Source: Celeribacter naphthalenivorans (GTDB taxonomy: Bacteria > Pseudomonadota > Alphaproteobacteria > Rhodobacterales > Rhodobacteraceae). Taken from it: a stretch of DNA of 64,000 nt. The first letter of the stretch is position 1. Each line of letters begins with the position of its first letter. Below are positions 18,699 through 27,147 of the stretch, piece by piece. A model generated the notes under the pieces. The model did not search any database. It saw nothing but the letters and a program-made list of their open reading frames with translations, and was not told the DNA's origin. Where the stretch lies: NCBI RefSeq assembly GCF_020524585.1, contig NZ_JAIVLK010000007.1, positions 186,001 through 250,000 of the forward strand, read 5' to 3'. Made by a program: the position numbers and the translations under genes.

Positions 18699-18736
18699 TG
18701 GCGTCTCGGCGGAATCTGTTTTTTGCCGGGACGCCA
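18699..18736 (-). terminator. Hairpin downstream of the SnoaL-like gene
   Basis: A 12-bp stem (TGGCGTCTCGGC with GCCGGGACGCCA, one wobble pair) around a 14-nt loop rich in T. It lies about 100 nt after the SnoaL-like gene stop on the minus strand. There is no U tract after it on that strand, so it is terminator-like at best. The rest of 18647-18836 shows nothing else. Confidence 0.3.
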
Positions 18737-18836
18737 GAGACCATGCCATCCACTTGGCTCGCCTGACCTGCGCGCCAGCTCCGCGAGCGGGCTCCTGGAA
18801 AAATCTCCGCTTTCACCTTCTGGCAAGGTTGCGCGC

Positions 18837-19781
18837 TTACATATGTCCGGTCGCGTGGCCGATGTCGAACGGCGGCACATCTGATGTGAACCATCCGGGG
18901 CGATAGTCGCTCCAACAGATGCGCCAGCGGCGGTCGTCGCGTCGGAGGCGTAACTGGTAGTGCGCGCCATAGAGGGGCGCGCCGCTGCGGTCGACCGGTC
19001 TTTCTGGGATGATGCGTCCGACGATCATCCGGGCGTGCTGGCCGTCCCCTTCGTCCTCGATGGCCACCACCTCTGCGAAATGTTGCCAGAACGGGGCCAG
19101 ATGGCGAAAGCTTTTCAGCTGTCCAATCACAGTGTCACGCCCTTCGAAATTGCCCAAGGGCGCAAAGCCGCCGGCGATATCCTCGGCATAGGCGCTGACC
19201 AGCAGGCCGATATCGTTCTGATCAAGGGCGAAGGCGTAGCGGGCGTAAAGCTCCGGCAGGGCGTCTTCCAAAGCCTCGGGCACGGGCGCATCGGGCAGAA
19301 TGTGCCAAGGCGCGTGCAATTCACTGACGATCACCGGCGACGGATCGCCCGGTTGCCAGCCACGATCCCCCGGCACATGCAGCCAGTGCGGCACAAGGCG
19401 CGGGCTGCCTTTGCTCCACATGGCCTCCATGCGCAGCTCGGTGATCTGCCAACCCGCAGGACTGCGGCGCAGCCGGAGGATCAATGTCATGCCGAAGAGA
19501 AACAGCGGCGCGCCACCCTCCTCCATCAGGCCAAAGAGATAGAGACTGGCCGCAGCGTCGTCTCCTTGGACACCGATGTAATGGTTGCTGACCCGATGGG
19601 CGAAGCGATCTTGGCGCAGGGCATCGACGATCTCACCGGCCCCGGAGCGCGCGCCATGCTGAGCGCTGATCAGTCGGGCTTCCGGGGCGAAATCCGGGCA
19701 CAATGCACCCCATTCGCCGCAGGCCCAAGCCGTTGTCAGATCGTCGAGCAGACTGCGAATGTGACGGCGATCCGAGATCAT
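18837..19781 (-). CDS. Tandem SnoaL-like (NTF2-fold) protein
   Basis: A 314-residue protein built of two NTF2/SnoaL-like halves. The first (residues about 5-125) begins DRRHIRSLLDDLTTAWACGEWGAL; the second (about 165-310) contains LYARYAFALDQNDIGLLVSAYAEDI and ends WFTSDVPPFDIGHATGHM. NTF2-fold proteins act as small hydrolases, isomerases or dioxygenase beta-type subunits; the exact activity is unknown. The ATG at 19781 overlaps the monooxygenase stop by one base (TGATG). It is the last gene of a five-gene minus-strand run. Confidence 0.8.
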   Translation of the reverse strand: MISDRRHIRSLLDDLTTAWACGEWGALCPDFAPEARLISAQHGARSGAGEIVDALRQDRFAHRVSNHYIGVQGDDAAASLYLFGLMEEGGAPLFLFGMTLILRLRRSPAGWQITELRMEAMWSKGSPRLVPHWLHVPGDRGWQPGDPSPVIVSELHAPWHILPDAPVPEALEDALPELYARYAFALDQNDIGLLVSAYAEDIAGGFAPLGNFEGRDTVIGQLKSFRHLAPFWQHFAEVVAIEDEGDGQHARMIVGRIIPERPVDRSGAPLYGAHYQLRLRRDDRRWRICWSDYRPGWFTSDVPPFDIGHATGHM

Positions 19782-20734
19782 CACACAGTTTCCAGCGCGG
19801 GCAGGACATGGGTGCCCATCTCGTCGATCACCGATTGCGCGGCACGTTGCGAGGGCTTCAGGTTCAGCGCGACGTGACGCACGCCCAGATCGCGGTGGTG
19901 CAACAGCCGCTCGGTCAACGCCTTTCGACCGATCCGCACCACATTGTAGAACCGCTGGTAGGGTGCGTCCGGGTTCGGGTCGAGATCGAAGAATGTTGAA
20001 TAGCCATAGGCTGGGGGCGTCCCCTCCCCCGCCGCATCCCTGAGCGCGGTCAGAATGTCACAGATCGCACTGTCGTCATCCACCGCCCAGATCCAGGCAT
20101 CGACGTTTTTCGCCAGCCATTCAATCGGTTGCCGGGATCGTCCCACGGCCATGATCGGCAGGCGGCCATGCACCGGCTTGGGATGCATGTCGAGGTTGCC
20201 GGAGAAGGTGCCGAAACGCAGGGTCTCCGCCTTGGGGAAACGGGTCTCCGACAGGGTGCGGATGACCTCCGCCGCCTCGCGATACCGCTCTCCCCTGTCC
20301 TCGAAATCGATGTTGAAGGCCGGATATTCCACGGGGCGATCACCGGTCGAGAGCCCGAGGATGAACCGCCCTTCGGTCAGCCGATCCACGGACAAGGCCT
20401 GTTTCGCGACCGACACAGGCTCGCGCAGCGGCAAGACGATCCCGGTGGTGCCGATGGTGATCCGTTCGGTCACCGCAGCGAGGTAACCCGCGTACACGAA
20501 AGGATCGAGCATCTGCGCGGCATCGCCGAAGTTCGGATCATAAAACGGCACATCACGGACCCAGATGCTGGCAAAGCCAGCGTCTTCGGCCTGTTTGGCG
20601 ATCTGTTGATGATCCTTCAGCGTCGGAAACGGGCTGTCGGGATAGGCTTCCAGCGGCGTGATCAGGCCAACAGAAAGTCGGCCCGCACAGAACACCCGCG
20701 AGAAGCTTTGGGGCATAGCAGTTGTGTCCAGCAT
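19781..20734 (-). CDS. LLM-class flavin-dependent oxidoreductase (luciferase-like) 1
   Basis: A 317-residue bacterial-luciferase-like protein expected to use F420 or FMN to oxidise or mono-oxygenate a small organic substrate. Marks: SVGLITPLEAYP near the N terminus, AEDAGFASIWVRDVPFYDP (residues about 51-69), ITIGTTGIVLPLREPVSVAKQALSVDRLTEGRFILGLSTGDRPVEYPAF at about 91-140. It is clearly paralogous to the product of 22343-23335. ATG 20734 follows AGAGGAAG and starts 4 nt after the upstream stop; longer readings overlap the neighbour. Confidence 0.88.
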   Translation of the reverse strand: MLDTTAMPQSFSRVFCAGRLSVGLITPLEAYPDSPFPTLKDHQQIAKQAEDAGFASIWVRDVPFYDPNFGDAAQMLDPFVYAGYLAAVTERITIGTTGIVLPLREPVSVAKQALSVDRLTEGRFILGLSTGDRPVEYPAFNIDFEDRGERYREAAEVIRTLSETRFPKAETLRFGTFSGNLDMHPKPVHGRLPIMAVGRSRQPIEWLAKNVDAWIWAVDDDSAICDILTALRDAAGEGTPPAYGYSTFFDLDPNPDAPYQRFYNVVRIGRKALTERLLHHRDLGVRHVALNLKPSQRAAQSVIDEMGTHVLPALETV

Positions 20735-20738
20735 GAAA

Positions 20739-21230
20739 TCAGTCTTCCTCTGCGCCGTCATGCGGCCAAAGCACATCAAGTTCTGACCGGGAGATGCGCC
20801 ATTCTCCGTTCACGCGGACATAGTCGTCCATATAGCGACCGAGCAGCAGGAACGGATGCTGTGGACCGGGGCGATCCGTGACGAAGTCCAGCAGATAGCA
20901 GCTGCCCGTCGCAGTATCCGGGCCGGTCAGGGTGATCTCATGGTTGGCAATGGCGTGAACAAAGGGGTAGTGCCCCGCCTTGCGGCTGTCGAACATCTGA
21001 TAGGCACCTCTGAGGCTCGTCTTGATCTCCTCCAGCCCCTTCATCGACCCGACGGTGACGACCACTTCGGCGTCATCGGTGAAGACCTCGCCCATGCGGT
21101 CGGCTTCGTTGCCGTCCAAAAGGGCGCTGTAATGTTGGCGCAGCGTGCGGATGTCCTCGCGATCGAGCATCGCTGTGATGCGGTCCTCGCGGGTGGAGTC
21201 CCTCACGGACAGGGGGGTCATGTCATTCAT
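20739..21230 (-). CDS. SnoaL-like domain protein
   Basis: A 163-residue single-domain NTF2-fold protein: LDREDIRTLRQHYSALLDGNEADRMGEVFTDDAEVVVTVG (residues about 22-61), GHYPFVHAIANHEITL and RYMDDYVRVNGEWRISRSELDVLW near the end. This layout is common to SnoaL_4-type isomerases/hydrolases and small dioxygenase beta-like proteins. ATG 21230 overlaps the ene-reductase stop by 8 nt. Together with the tandem SnoaL protein it gives the operon two NTF2-fold partners for two luciferase-like enzymes. Confidence 0.82.
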   Translation of the reverse strand: MNDMTPLSVRDSTREDRITAMLDREDIRTLRQHYSALLDGNEADRMGEVFTDDAEVVVTVGSMKGLEEIKTSLRGAYQMFDSRKAGHYPFVHAIANHEITLTGPDTATGSCYLLDFVTDRPGPQHPFLLLGRYMDDYVRVNGEWRISRSELDVLWPHDGAEED

Positions 21231-22341
21231 TGGTTTCGTCTCTCTCTTGGTCCCATGTCGGGAAATCTGTGTAGCCGGCGGCACCTGTGCCCCCGTAGAA
21301 GGCCGCGCGCGGGGCGGTGTTGATCGGCCAGCCGTTCTGCATCCGCTCCACCAGATCGGGATTGGCGATAAAGGGCTTGCCAAAGGCGATGAGGTCCAGC
21401 GCACCGTCTTTGAGCGCCTGTGCGCCTGTGGCTTGCGTAAAGCCGCCCGCCGCAATCAGCGTGCCGGTGAAGGTCTTGCAAAACTGCGACGGAAAACCTG
21501 TCGGCAGAGCATCGCCTCCGATGGTCAGTTGATCGCTGAGGTGGACATAGGCCGGTTGGCGATCTTCCAGCGCCTCGGCCACGGCGAGCCACGTCTCTGC
21601 CTCGCCTTCAAAGGCACCCATCCCGGACAATCGCCCGAACGGTGAAATGCGGACGCCAGTGCGGTCCGTACCGATCTCGGCGGCCACGGCGTCGAGGGTC
21701 TCTAGCAGAAATCGCATCCGGTTCTCGATGCTGCCGCCGTAACGGTCCTCGCGCTGGTTGGAGCCTGCGTTCAGGAACTGTTCGAACAGGTAGCTGTTGG
21801 CGCCATGAATTTCGACGCCATCAAAGCCCGCGCGGATCGCGCGTTTGGCGGCGGCCACGAAATCGGCTGTAACACGCGCGACCTCTTCGGTCTCCAGCGC
21901 GCGGGGTATAGAGGCGGGTTGCTGCCCCGGCGCGCCGTCTGGGCCGATGGCAAAGGAGAACGCCCCTTCGCCACGCTGCGCGCTGGCCGATACCGGGGCG
22001 GCCGCGCCCGGTTGCAGGGAAACATGCGACACGCGCCCCACGTGCCAAAGCTGCACAAAGATGCGCCCGCCACGATCATGCACCGCCTTGGTGACTTTGG
22101 CCCAACCGGCCTCTTGCTCATCCGTGTAGATGCCGGGGGTGTAGAGATAGCCGTTGCCTTCTTGGCTGACGGGCGCGCCTTCGGTGATCAACAGCCCGGC
22201 ACTGGCGCGTTGTGCATAATAGAGCGCTGTTTGCTCATCCGGCACGCCGGTCATCGCGCGGGAGCGGGTCATCGGCGCCATGACAACGCGGTTCGGCAGG
22301 GTCAGCCCCGCGAGATCGTAAGGTGTAAAAAGTTGGGACAT
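21223..22341 (-). CDS. Old Yellow Enzyme family ene-reductase (alkene reductase)
   Basis: FMN-dependent reductase of activated C=C bonds, 372 residues. OYE marks: FTPYDLAGLTLPNRVVMAPMTRSRA at the N terminus, GRIFVQLWHVGRVSH (residues about 90-104), AIRAGFDGVEIHGANSYLFEQFLNAGSNQREDRYGGSIENRMRFLLE (about 167-213, with the substrate-binding HGAN) and FGKPFIANPDLVERMQNGWP. The closest characterised relatives by motif are NemA and xenobiotic reductases. It starts 1 nt from the upstream stop and overlaps the next gene by 8 nt. Confidence 0.92.
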   Translation of the reverse strand: MSQLFTPYDLAGLTLPNRVVMAPMTRSRAMTGVPDEQTALYYAQRASAGLLITEGAPVSQEGNGYLYTPGIYTDEQEAGWAKVTKAVHDRGGRIFVQLWHVGRVSHVSLQPGAAAPVSASAQRGEGAFSFAIGPDGAPGQQPASIPRALETEEVARVTADFVAAAKRAIRAGFDGVEIHGANSYLFEQFLNAGSNQREDRYGGSIENRMRFLLETLDAVAAEIGTDRTGVRISPFGRLSGMGAFEGEAETWLAVAEALEDRQPAYVHLSDQLTIGGDALPTGFPSQFCKTFTGTLIAAGGFTQATGAQALKDGALDLIAFGKPFIANPDLVERMQNGWPINTAPRAAFYGGTGAAGYTDFPTWDQERDETNE

Positions 22342-22342
22342 C

Positions 22343-23335
22343 TCAGGTCCTTTCCGTCAGGGAGGGGAAGCGTGGCAGCACGTCGCGTTCAAGGTCGGCC
22401 AGCACGTCGGTCATGGGGCGGGTGGTGAAGCGCGGATTGAGCGCGATGTGGTTCACACCGGCGTCGCGGGCGCGCTCCATGAAATCAGCGAGCCCCTTGC
22501 TGCCCGTCCTGAACCCGGCACGCACCCGTTCGAAGGGACGGTCCCGATCAGAGGACAGGTGCAGGAACCCCGCGATGCCATAGGGTTTGAACGCATCACC
22601 GCTGGCCGCGCGCCAATCGGCGACCGCCTGCGGCAAATCCGGCTCAGAAGGGCTCGGCACGATGAGACCTTCCATCTGGGCGCCGATCCAATCGACGCCC
22701 TGCCCGGCGCGCCCAATGGCAAGGGCTGGCGTCCGCCCCAGCGGCGGTTTCGGCAGAACGTCGAACCCACCGGGAGAGGCGCCAAAACGCTCTGTCTCAT
22801 AGGCTGGCGCAGGGGTTTCGGTGAACTGGCGGTACAGATCATAGGCCTCACGGAACCGCGCGGCCCGGCTGTCAAAGTCGATGTCGAAGAGCGGGTATTC
22901 CTTTGGCCGGTCACCGGAGGACAGCCCAGCCAGCATCCGCCCGCCCGACAGCTGATCGAGGCTCGCGACCTGACGCGCCAGCAGGTTCGGATCCCGAAAC
23001 GGCAGGACGATCCCGGCGGTGCCAAGCGCGATCTTCCGGGTCACGCTGAGCAGCACGGCGATATAGGTCAAGGGCTCGAACACCTGCCCCGCGTCGCCAT
23101 ATTGTGGGTCAAAGAAGGGAATGTCGCGCATCCAAAGCGCGGAAATCCCGATGTCTTCCGCATGGCGGGCGAGATCGAGATGCGCCGCCATCGTCGGAAC
23201 GCCGACGGTCGGATAGGTCTCAAGCGGCATGATCAGGCCGAGCGTCATCTCGCCCGGCGCAAACAGGCGCTGAAACCCGGCGTGGCGGGCCGTTGCGGTG
23301 GCGGTGTCTGCGTGGTGCAGGCTGTGGTGTGTCAT
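22343..23335 (-). CDS. LLM-class flavin-dependent oxidoreductase (luciferase-like) 2
   Basis: A 330-residue paralogue of the enzyme at 19781-20734. Aligned marks: TLGLIMPLETYP, AEDIGISALWMRDIPFFDPQYGDAGQV, IALGTAGIVLPFRDPNLLARQVASLDQLSGGRMLAGLSSGDRPKEYPLFDIDFDSRAARFREA. It is the first gene of the minus-strand operon and diverges from a LysR gene across 90 bp. Having two related monooxygenases in one operon suggests either successive oxidations or two subunits. Confidence 0.88.
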   Translation of the reverse strand: MTHHSLHHADTATATARHAGFQRLFAPGEMTLGLIMPLETYPTVGVPTMAAHLDLARHAEDIGISALWMRDIPFFDPQYGDAGQVFEPLTYIAVLLSVTRKIALGTAGIVLPFRDPNLLARQVASLDQLSGGRMLAGLSSGDRPKEYPLFDIDFDSRAARFREAYDLYRQFTETPAPAYETERFGASPGGFDVLPKPPLGRTPALAIGRAGQGVDWIGAQMEGLIVPSPSEPDLPQAVADWRAASGDAFKPYGIAGFLHLSSDRDRPFERVRAGFRTGSKGLADFMERARDAGVNHIALNPRFTTRPMTDVLADLERDVLPRFPSLTERT

Positions 23336-23425
23336 CGGGCCTTCCTTTCAGACCCGCAATCTATTGATCTCTTCTCAAATGATAATATGCTTTCAATTTC
23401 ATTCATTCCGTCCTGAGATTCCATA

Positions 23426-24352
23426 ATGCGTGATGCTGACGATCCTTTTTCCGGGGTGCGCGAGTTTGTCGAAGCCGTGCGGACCGGCTCTTTCACCGCC
23501 GCAGGTCTCGTGCTCGGCCTCACCGGATCGGCCGTGGGCAAAAGCGTCTCGCGGCTGGAGGCGCGGCTCGGCACGCAGCTGTTGCATCGCACCACGCGCA
23601 GGCTGTCCCTGACCGCGGAGGGGCAACGCTATTTCGATGGGTGGGTGGCGATCCTATCCGATGTCGCGGGGCTCGAGAATTCGGTCACAGAAGGCAGCGG
23701 CAAAATCTCTGGCCGGCTGAACATCCACTTGCCTGCGGCCTTCGGGCGGCGACATGTGATGCCTGTCCTGATGCAACTGGCACAGGCGCATCCCGCGCTC
23801 GACCTCGCGGTCAGCTTTACCGAGCGGCGGATCAACCTGATCGACGCGGGCGTGGACCTCGTGGTGCGGATCGGGGCCCTGAGCGATGACGCCGACCTCG
23901 TGGCGCGTCGACTGGGACGGCAACGGTTGGTGATCTGTGCCAGCCCGGCCTACCTCGCCCGGCACGGAGCACCGCAAACCGCCGCTGAACTGACGGAACG
24001 GGATTGCATCATTGGCACCCGGCGCGAAGCCGTACCCGTGTCGTGGCTGCTGCGTCAGCCCGATGGCACATTGACCGCCCAGCTGATCCGGGCACGTCAT
24101 GAATTCAGCGATGGGGACGCGATGCTGGAGGCAACGCTGGCGGGTGCAGGCCTGTCGCAACTGCCAACCTGGCTGGTCAGCAGCGCACTCAGCACCGGCG
24201 CTCTGGTTCCGGTGCTGGAAACATTTTCAGGGGCGGAAATGCCGATCCACGCCGTCTGGCCACGCTCGCGCTATCTCAAACCCGCTCAGCGTGCTCTGAT
24301 TGATGCGTTGGTTGCCGATGCCGCGCGGACGGATGCAGGATATTGGTTGTAA
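23426..24352 (+). CDS. LysR-family transcriptional regulator
   Basis: A 308-residue regulator: N-terminal winged HTH (SGVREFVEAVRTGSFTAAGLVLGLTGSAVGKSVSRLEARLGTQLLHRTTRRLSLT, residues about 6-60) and a C-terminal LysR substrate-binding domain starting near residue 90. It diverges from the luciferase-like/OYE operon, the standard arrangement for a LysR activator of its neighbour. The shared 90-bp region is AT-rich (GATAATATGC, TTTCAATTTCATTC), unlike the surrounding DNA, consistent with back-to-back promoters. Confidence 0.92.
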   Translation: MRDADDPFSGVREFVEAVRTGSFTAAGLVLGLTGSAVGKSVSRLEARLGTQLLHRTTRRLSLTAEGQRYFDGWVAILSDVAGLENSVTEGSGKISGRLNIHLPAAFGRRHVMPVLMQLAQAHPALDLAVSFTERRINLIDAGVDLVVRIGALSDDADLVARRLGRQRLVICASPAYLARHGAPQTAAELTERDCIIGTRREAVPVSWLLRQPDGTLTAQLIRARHEFSDGDAMLEATLAGAGLSQLPTWLVSSALSTGALVPVLETFSGAEMPIHAVWPRSRYLKPAQRALIDALVADAARTDAGYWL

Positions 24353-24382
24353 CTGGTCTATGCCGGGCGCCTCAAACCGCAC

Positions 24383-25321
24383 TTAGCCGCCCTCTGGGGC
24401 CCTCTTGCGCCGCGTGTTCACAAGCCTGCGTTCCCGCCAAAAGACATAGAGGCCCGACAATGTGATCATCGCGGCGCCGACCAAAACCCAGACATCCGGC
24501 CGTTCGCCAAAAAAGATCACACTGATCGCCAAAGTATAAAGCAATCGCGAGTAGCGAAATGGGGTGACCGCCGCGACATCGCCCGACCGCAAAACGACCG
24601 TTGTCAGACTAAAGGCGAGACCCGCGCCGAAGACGAGCAACCCCAAAATCGCATAGTCACTGCCGACGGGCGCCTGTTCAATGCCACGAAAAAGAGCCAG
24701 CAAAAGCCCGAACAGCGCTTGCACGGCAAAAGAGATCGCGGTGAGCAGCATGGTCGGGATCGTCGGATCGATCAACCGCGTGGCAATGTCGCGCACGGCC
24801 AGCCAGAAGACCCCGAATACCGCAATCGCCGCCCAGATATTCAAACCCTCTGTCCCAGGCCGAAGGATCAACAGGACGCTGGCAAAGCCAACGATGACAG
24901 AGGCCCATCGGTGCCAGCCAATCGATTCTTTCAGAAAGAAAGCCGCCAAAACCAGCACAAACAAAGGCTGAAGCTGAATCAGAGAGCCGACGATCGCGAG
25001 GGGCGTGACGGTCATCGCGATCAAAATGCAAAACGGAGCCACAAACTCTGCGATGTTCCGCAAGAGAACGGGCCACGACAGCAGTTTGCGGACGTATCGC
25101 AATTCCCCCCGGGCGACACTGACCGGCAGGAAAAGCAGGGCACCACAGACCCCTTGGCCGAACAAGATAAGCGAAATGTCGATCCGCTCGGACAGGGCTT
25201 TGGCGGAGGAGTCCGCGATGGCATAGAAAAGCATCGCGGCCAACATCAAACCGGCGCGGAAGAGGTAGCTTTGTTGCAAAGCATTGGGAGCGCGCACTGG
25301 GGCGCCGCGAGCGAGTCTCAT
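24383..25321 (-). CDS. DMT-superfamily permease (EamA domains)
   Basis: A 312-residue drug/metabolite transporter with ten predicted TM helices in two EamA repeats; the first runs from GLMLAAMLFYAIADSSAKALSERI and the second from about WAAIAVFGVFWLAVRDIATRLID. ATG 25321 has GGAG 8 nt upstream; an in-frame TTG 24 nt earlier is less likely. It lies 62 bp upstream of the flavoprotein gene stop in the same direction and is convergent with LysR, so it may be the last gene of the 25.4-30.9 kb run, exporting or importing a pathway metabolite. Confidence 0.86.
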   Translation of the reverse strand: MRLARGAPVRAPNALQQSYLFRAGLMLAAMLFYAIADSSAKALSERIDISLILFGQGVCGALLFLPVSVARGELRYVRKLLSWPVLLRNIAEFVAPFCILIAMTVTPLAIVGSLIQLQPLFVLVLAAFFLKESIGWHRWASVIVGFASVLLILRPGTEGLNIWAAIAVFGVFWLAVRDIATRLIDPTIPTMLLTAISFAVQALFGLLLALFRGIEQAPVGSDYAILGLLVFGAGLAFSLTTVVLRSGDVAAVTPFRYSRLLYTLAISVIFFGERPDVWVLVGAAMITLSGLYVFWRERRLVNTRRKRAPEGG

Positions 25322-25407
25322 TTGGATCTCCAAGATCAAATTCAATCTGCTGCGGCGACCTCCATATGTCCAGCCACAGTTTGGGTGTTCAACCTCAAAG
25401 GGTTGGC

Positions 25408-27117
25408 CTAAGCATTCTCCCCCGACATATGACGCGCAGCGACGTATCCAAAGGTCAACGCGGGTCCAAGCGTGATCCCGCCACCCGGATAGTTGCCCCC
25501 CATAATGGAGGCCGCATCATTGCCCGCCGCATAAAGCCCCTCGATGGCACGACCTGCCTGATCGACGACCTGTGCGTTCTGATTGGTCTGAAGCCCGGCG
25601 TAGGTGCCCAGATCGCTCACATGCAGACGCACCGCATAGAACGGCCCCTGCTCAATTGGTGCAAGGCAGGGGTTGGGCTCGTGTTTGGGATCACCCAGAG
25701 AGCGGTTATAAGCAGTCGAACCTTTGCCGAACTCCGGGTCTTCGCCTTTCACCGCATGGGTGTTGAACGCGGCGACGGTTTTTTCCAGTTGCGCACCATC
25801 AGCCCCGATCTGGTCCGCCAGCTCGCGCAGCGTTTTCCCCCGGATCAAATACCCCTGTTTGATCAGCTTGCCATAGGGCACCGGCGAAGGCTTGGCGTAG
25901 CCCAACCCATAGCGCCGGAAGGTCCGGTGATCCGCGATGAACCAAGCCGCGATCTCGGCCTCCTCGCCGCCTTCTGCGCGACAGCGTTTGATCATCGCCT
26001 GGCTGAAATCGTGATAGCTTTGCGCCTCGTTGACAAAGCGACGACCAGAGCGGGTGACCGCGATCACACCCGGTTTTGACCGATCCACGAAATGCGGGAA
26101 GGTGCCCAAAGTGCCATCCCCGCGCGGCGGACGGCTGATCGGCACCCAAGCCGCGGCATTGGGCAGATCGGTTTTCACCTCGGCCCCCACGGTTTCGCCA
26201 AGACGCAGCCCATCGCCGGTGTTGCCCGGCGGCGCGAGGGAGACATGTTTCCGCCCCGTGGGCGTATGCGTGATCAGCTCTTCACACCGCACCGCATCCT
26301 GTGGGAAGCCACCAGCGGCCAGCACCACGCCTTTGCGGGCGGTGATTTCGACCGGACCGTCGGCGCGCTGAACGATGGCGCCCGTGACCTTGCCCGCGTC
26401 ATCCCGCATGAGCCGTGTGACAGCGGAAGAGGTCCAGATCGGCACATCCTTGTCGAAACAGGATTTGGCGAGCCGACCGATGAGGGCATTGCCGTTCACC
26501 AGTCGCATGGCACGCCCATGAAGAAGTTTCTCACGCGCGAATTTCGTCACCAAGCCCACGACAAAGACCATCGAGACGGGGGACCGGGTGACGTTGAAGA
26601 AATGCAAAAGCTCCTTGCCCGAGCCGATCATCATGCCGAGCATGGTAATCTCCCACATCGGCGGGCGCAGGCGTTTGATCTCCGGCCCAAGTTCGCGCCC
26701 ATCAAAAGGACGCGCGACAAAGGACCGGCCCGCATCCATCCCGCCTGGCGCATCGCAATGATAATCCGCGAAGGTCGGGCCAAGATCGAATTCCAGGGCC
26801 GTCTCGGTTTCGAAAAACTCAATGGCCTTGGGACCGGCTTCCAGAAAGGCTTCGATCCGGTCATGGTCATAAAACGCGCCGGTTTCGTGTTTGAGGTAAG
26901 TGCGGGCCTTCTCAAGGCTGTCGTCGAGGCCTGCGCGCTTGCCGGGCGCATTGTTCGGCACCCACATCCAGCCCCCGGATCGCGCAGTGGTGCCGCCGAA
27001 CACGGGTTCCTTCTCGGCCACAACGACCTCAAGACCCCGATGCGCCGCCGACACGGCAGCGGCCAAACCACCGGCGCCGGACCCGACAACGAGGACGTCG
27101 ACTTCGAGATGTTTCAT
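25408..27117 (-). CDS. FAD-binding dehydrogenase, 3-ketosteroid-delta1-dehydrogenase-like
   Basis: A 569-residue flavoprotein of the FRD/SdhA superfamily. The FAD-binding Rossmann motif is VDVLVVGSGAGGLAAAVSAAHRG (residues about 6-28), followed by VVVAEKEPVFGGTTARSGGWMWVP. The C-terminal GLYAAGNDAASIMGGNYPGGGITLGPALTFGYVAARH (about 525-562) is the pattern of KstD-like enzymes that introduce a double bond next to a ketone. The natural substrate need not be a steroid. AGGAG lies 8 nt before the ATG. The GMC gene upstream ends 30 nt away, so the two are probably co-transcribed. Confidence 0.87.
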   Translation of the reverse strand: MKHLEVDVLVVGSGAGGLAAAVSAAHRGLEVVVAEKEPVFGGTTARSGGWMWVPNNAPGKRAGLDDSLEKARTYLKHETGAFYDHDRIEAFLEAGPKAIEFFETETALEFDLGPTFADYHCDAPGGMDAGRSFVARPFDGRELGPEIKRLRPPMWEITMLGMMIGSGKELLHFFNVTRSPVSMVFVVGLVTKFAREKLLHGRAMRLVNGNALIGRLAKSCFDKDVPIWTSSAVTRLMRDDAGKVTGAIVQRADGPVEITARKGVVLAAGGFPQDAVRCEELITHTPTGRKHVSLAPPGNTGDGLRLGETVGAEVKTDLPNAAAWVPISRPPRGDGTLGTFPHFVDRSKPGVIAVTRSGRRFVNEAQSYHDFSQAMIKRCRAEGGEEAEIAAWFIADHRTFRRYGLGYAKPSPVPYGKLIKQGYLIRGKTLRELADQIGADGAQLEKTVAAFNTHAVKGEDPEFGKGSTAYNRSLGDPKHEPNPCLAPIEQGPFYAVRLHVSDLGTYAGLQTNQNAQVVDQAGRAIEGLYAAGNDAASIMGGNYPGGGITLGPALTFGYVAARHMSGENA

Positions 27118-27147
27118 GCTTTCGTCTCCTACGTTCTGTGACGCCGC

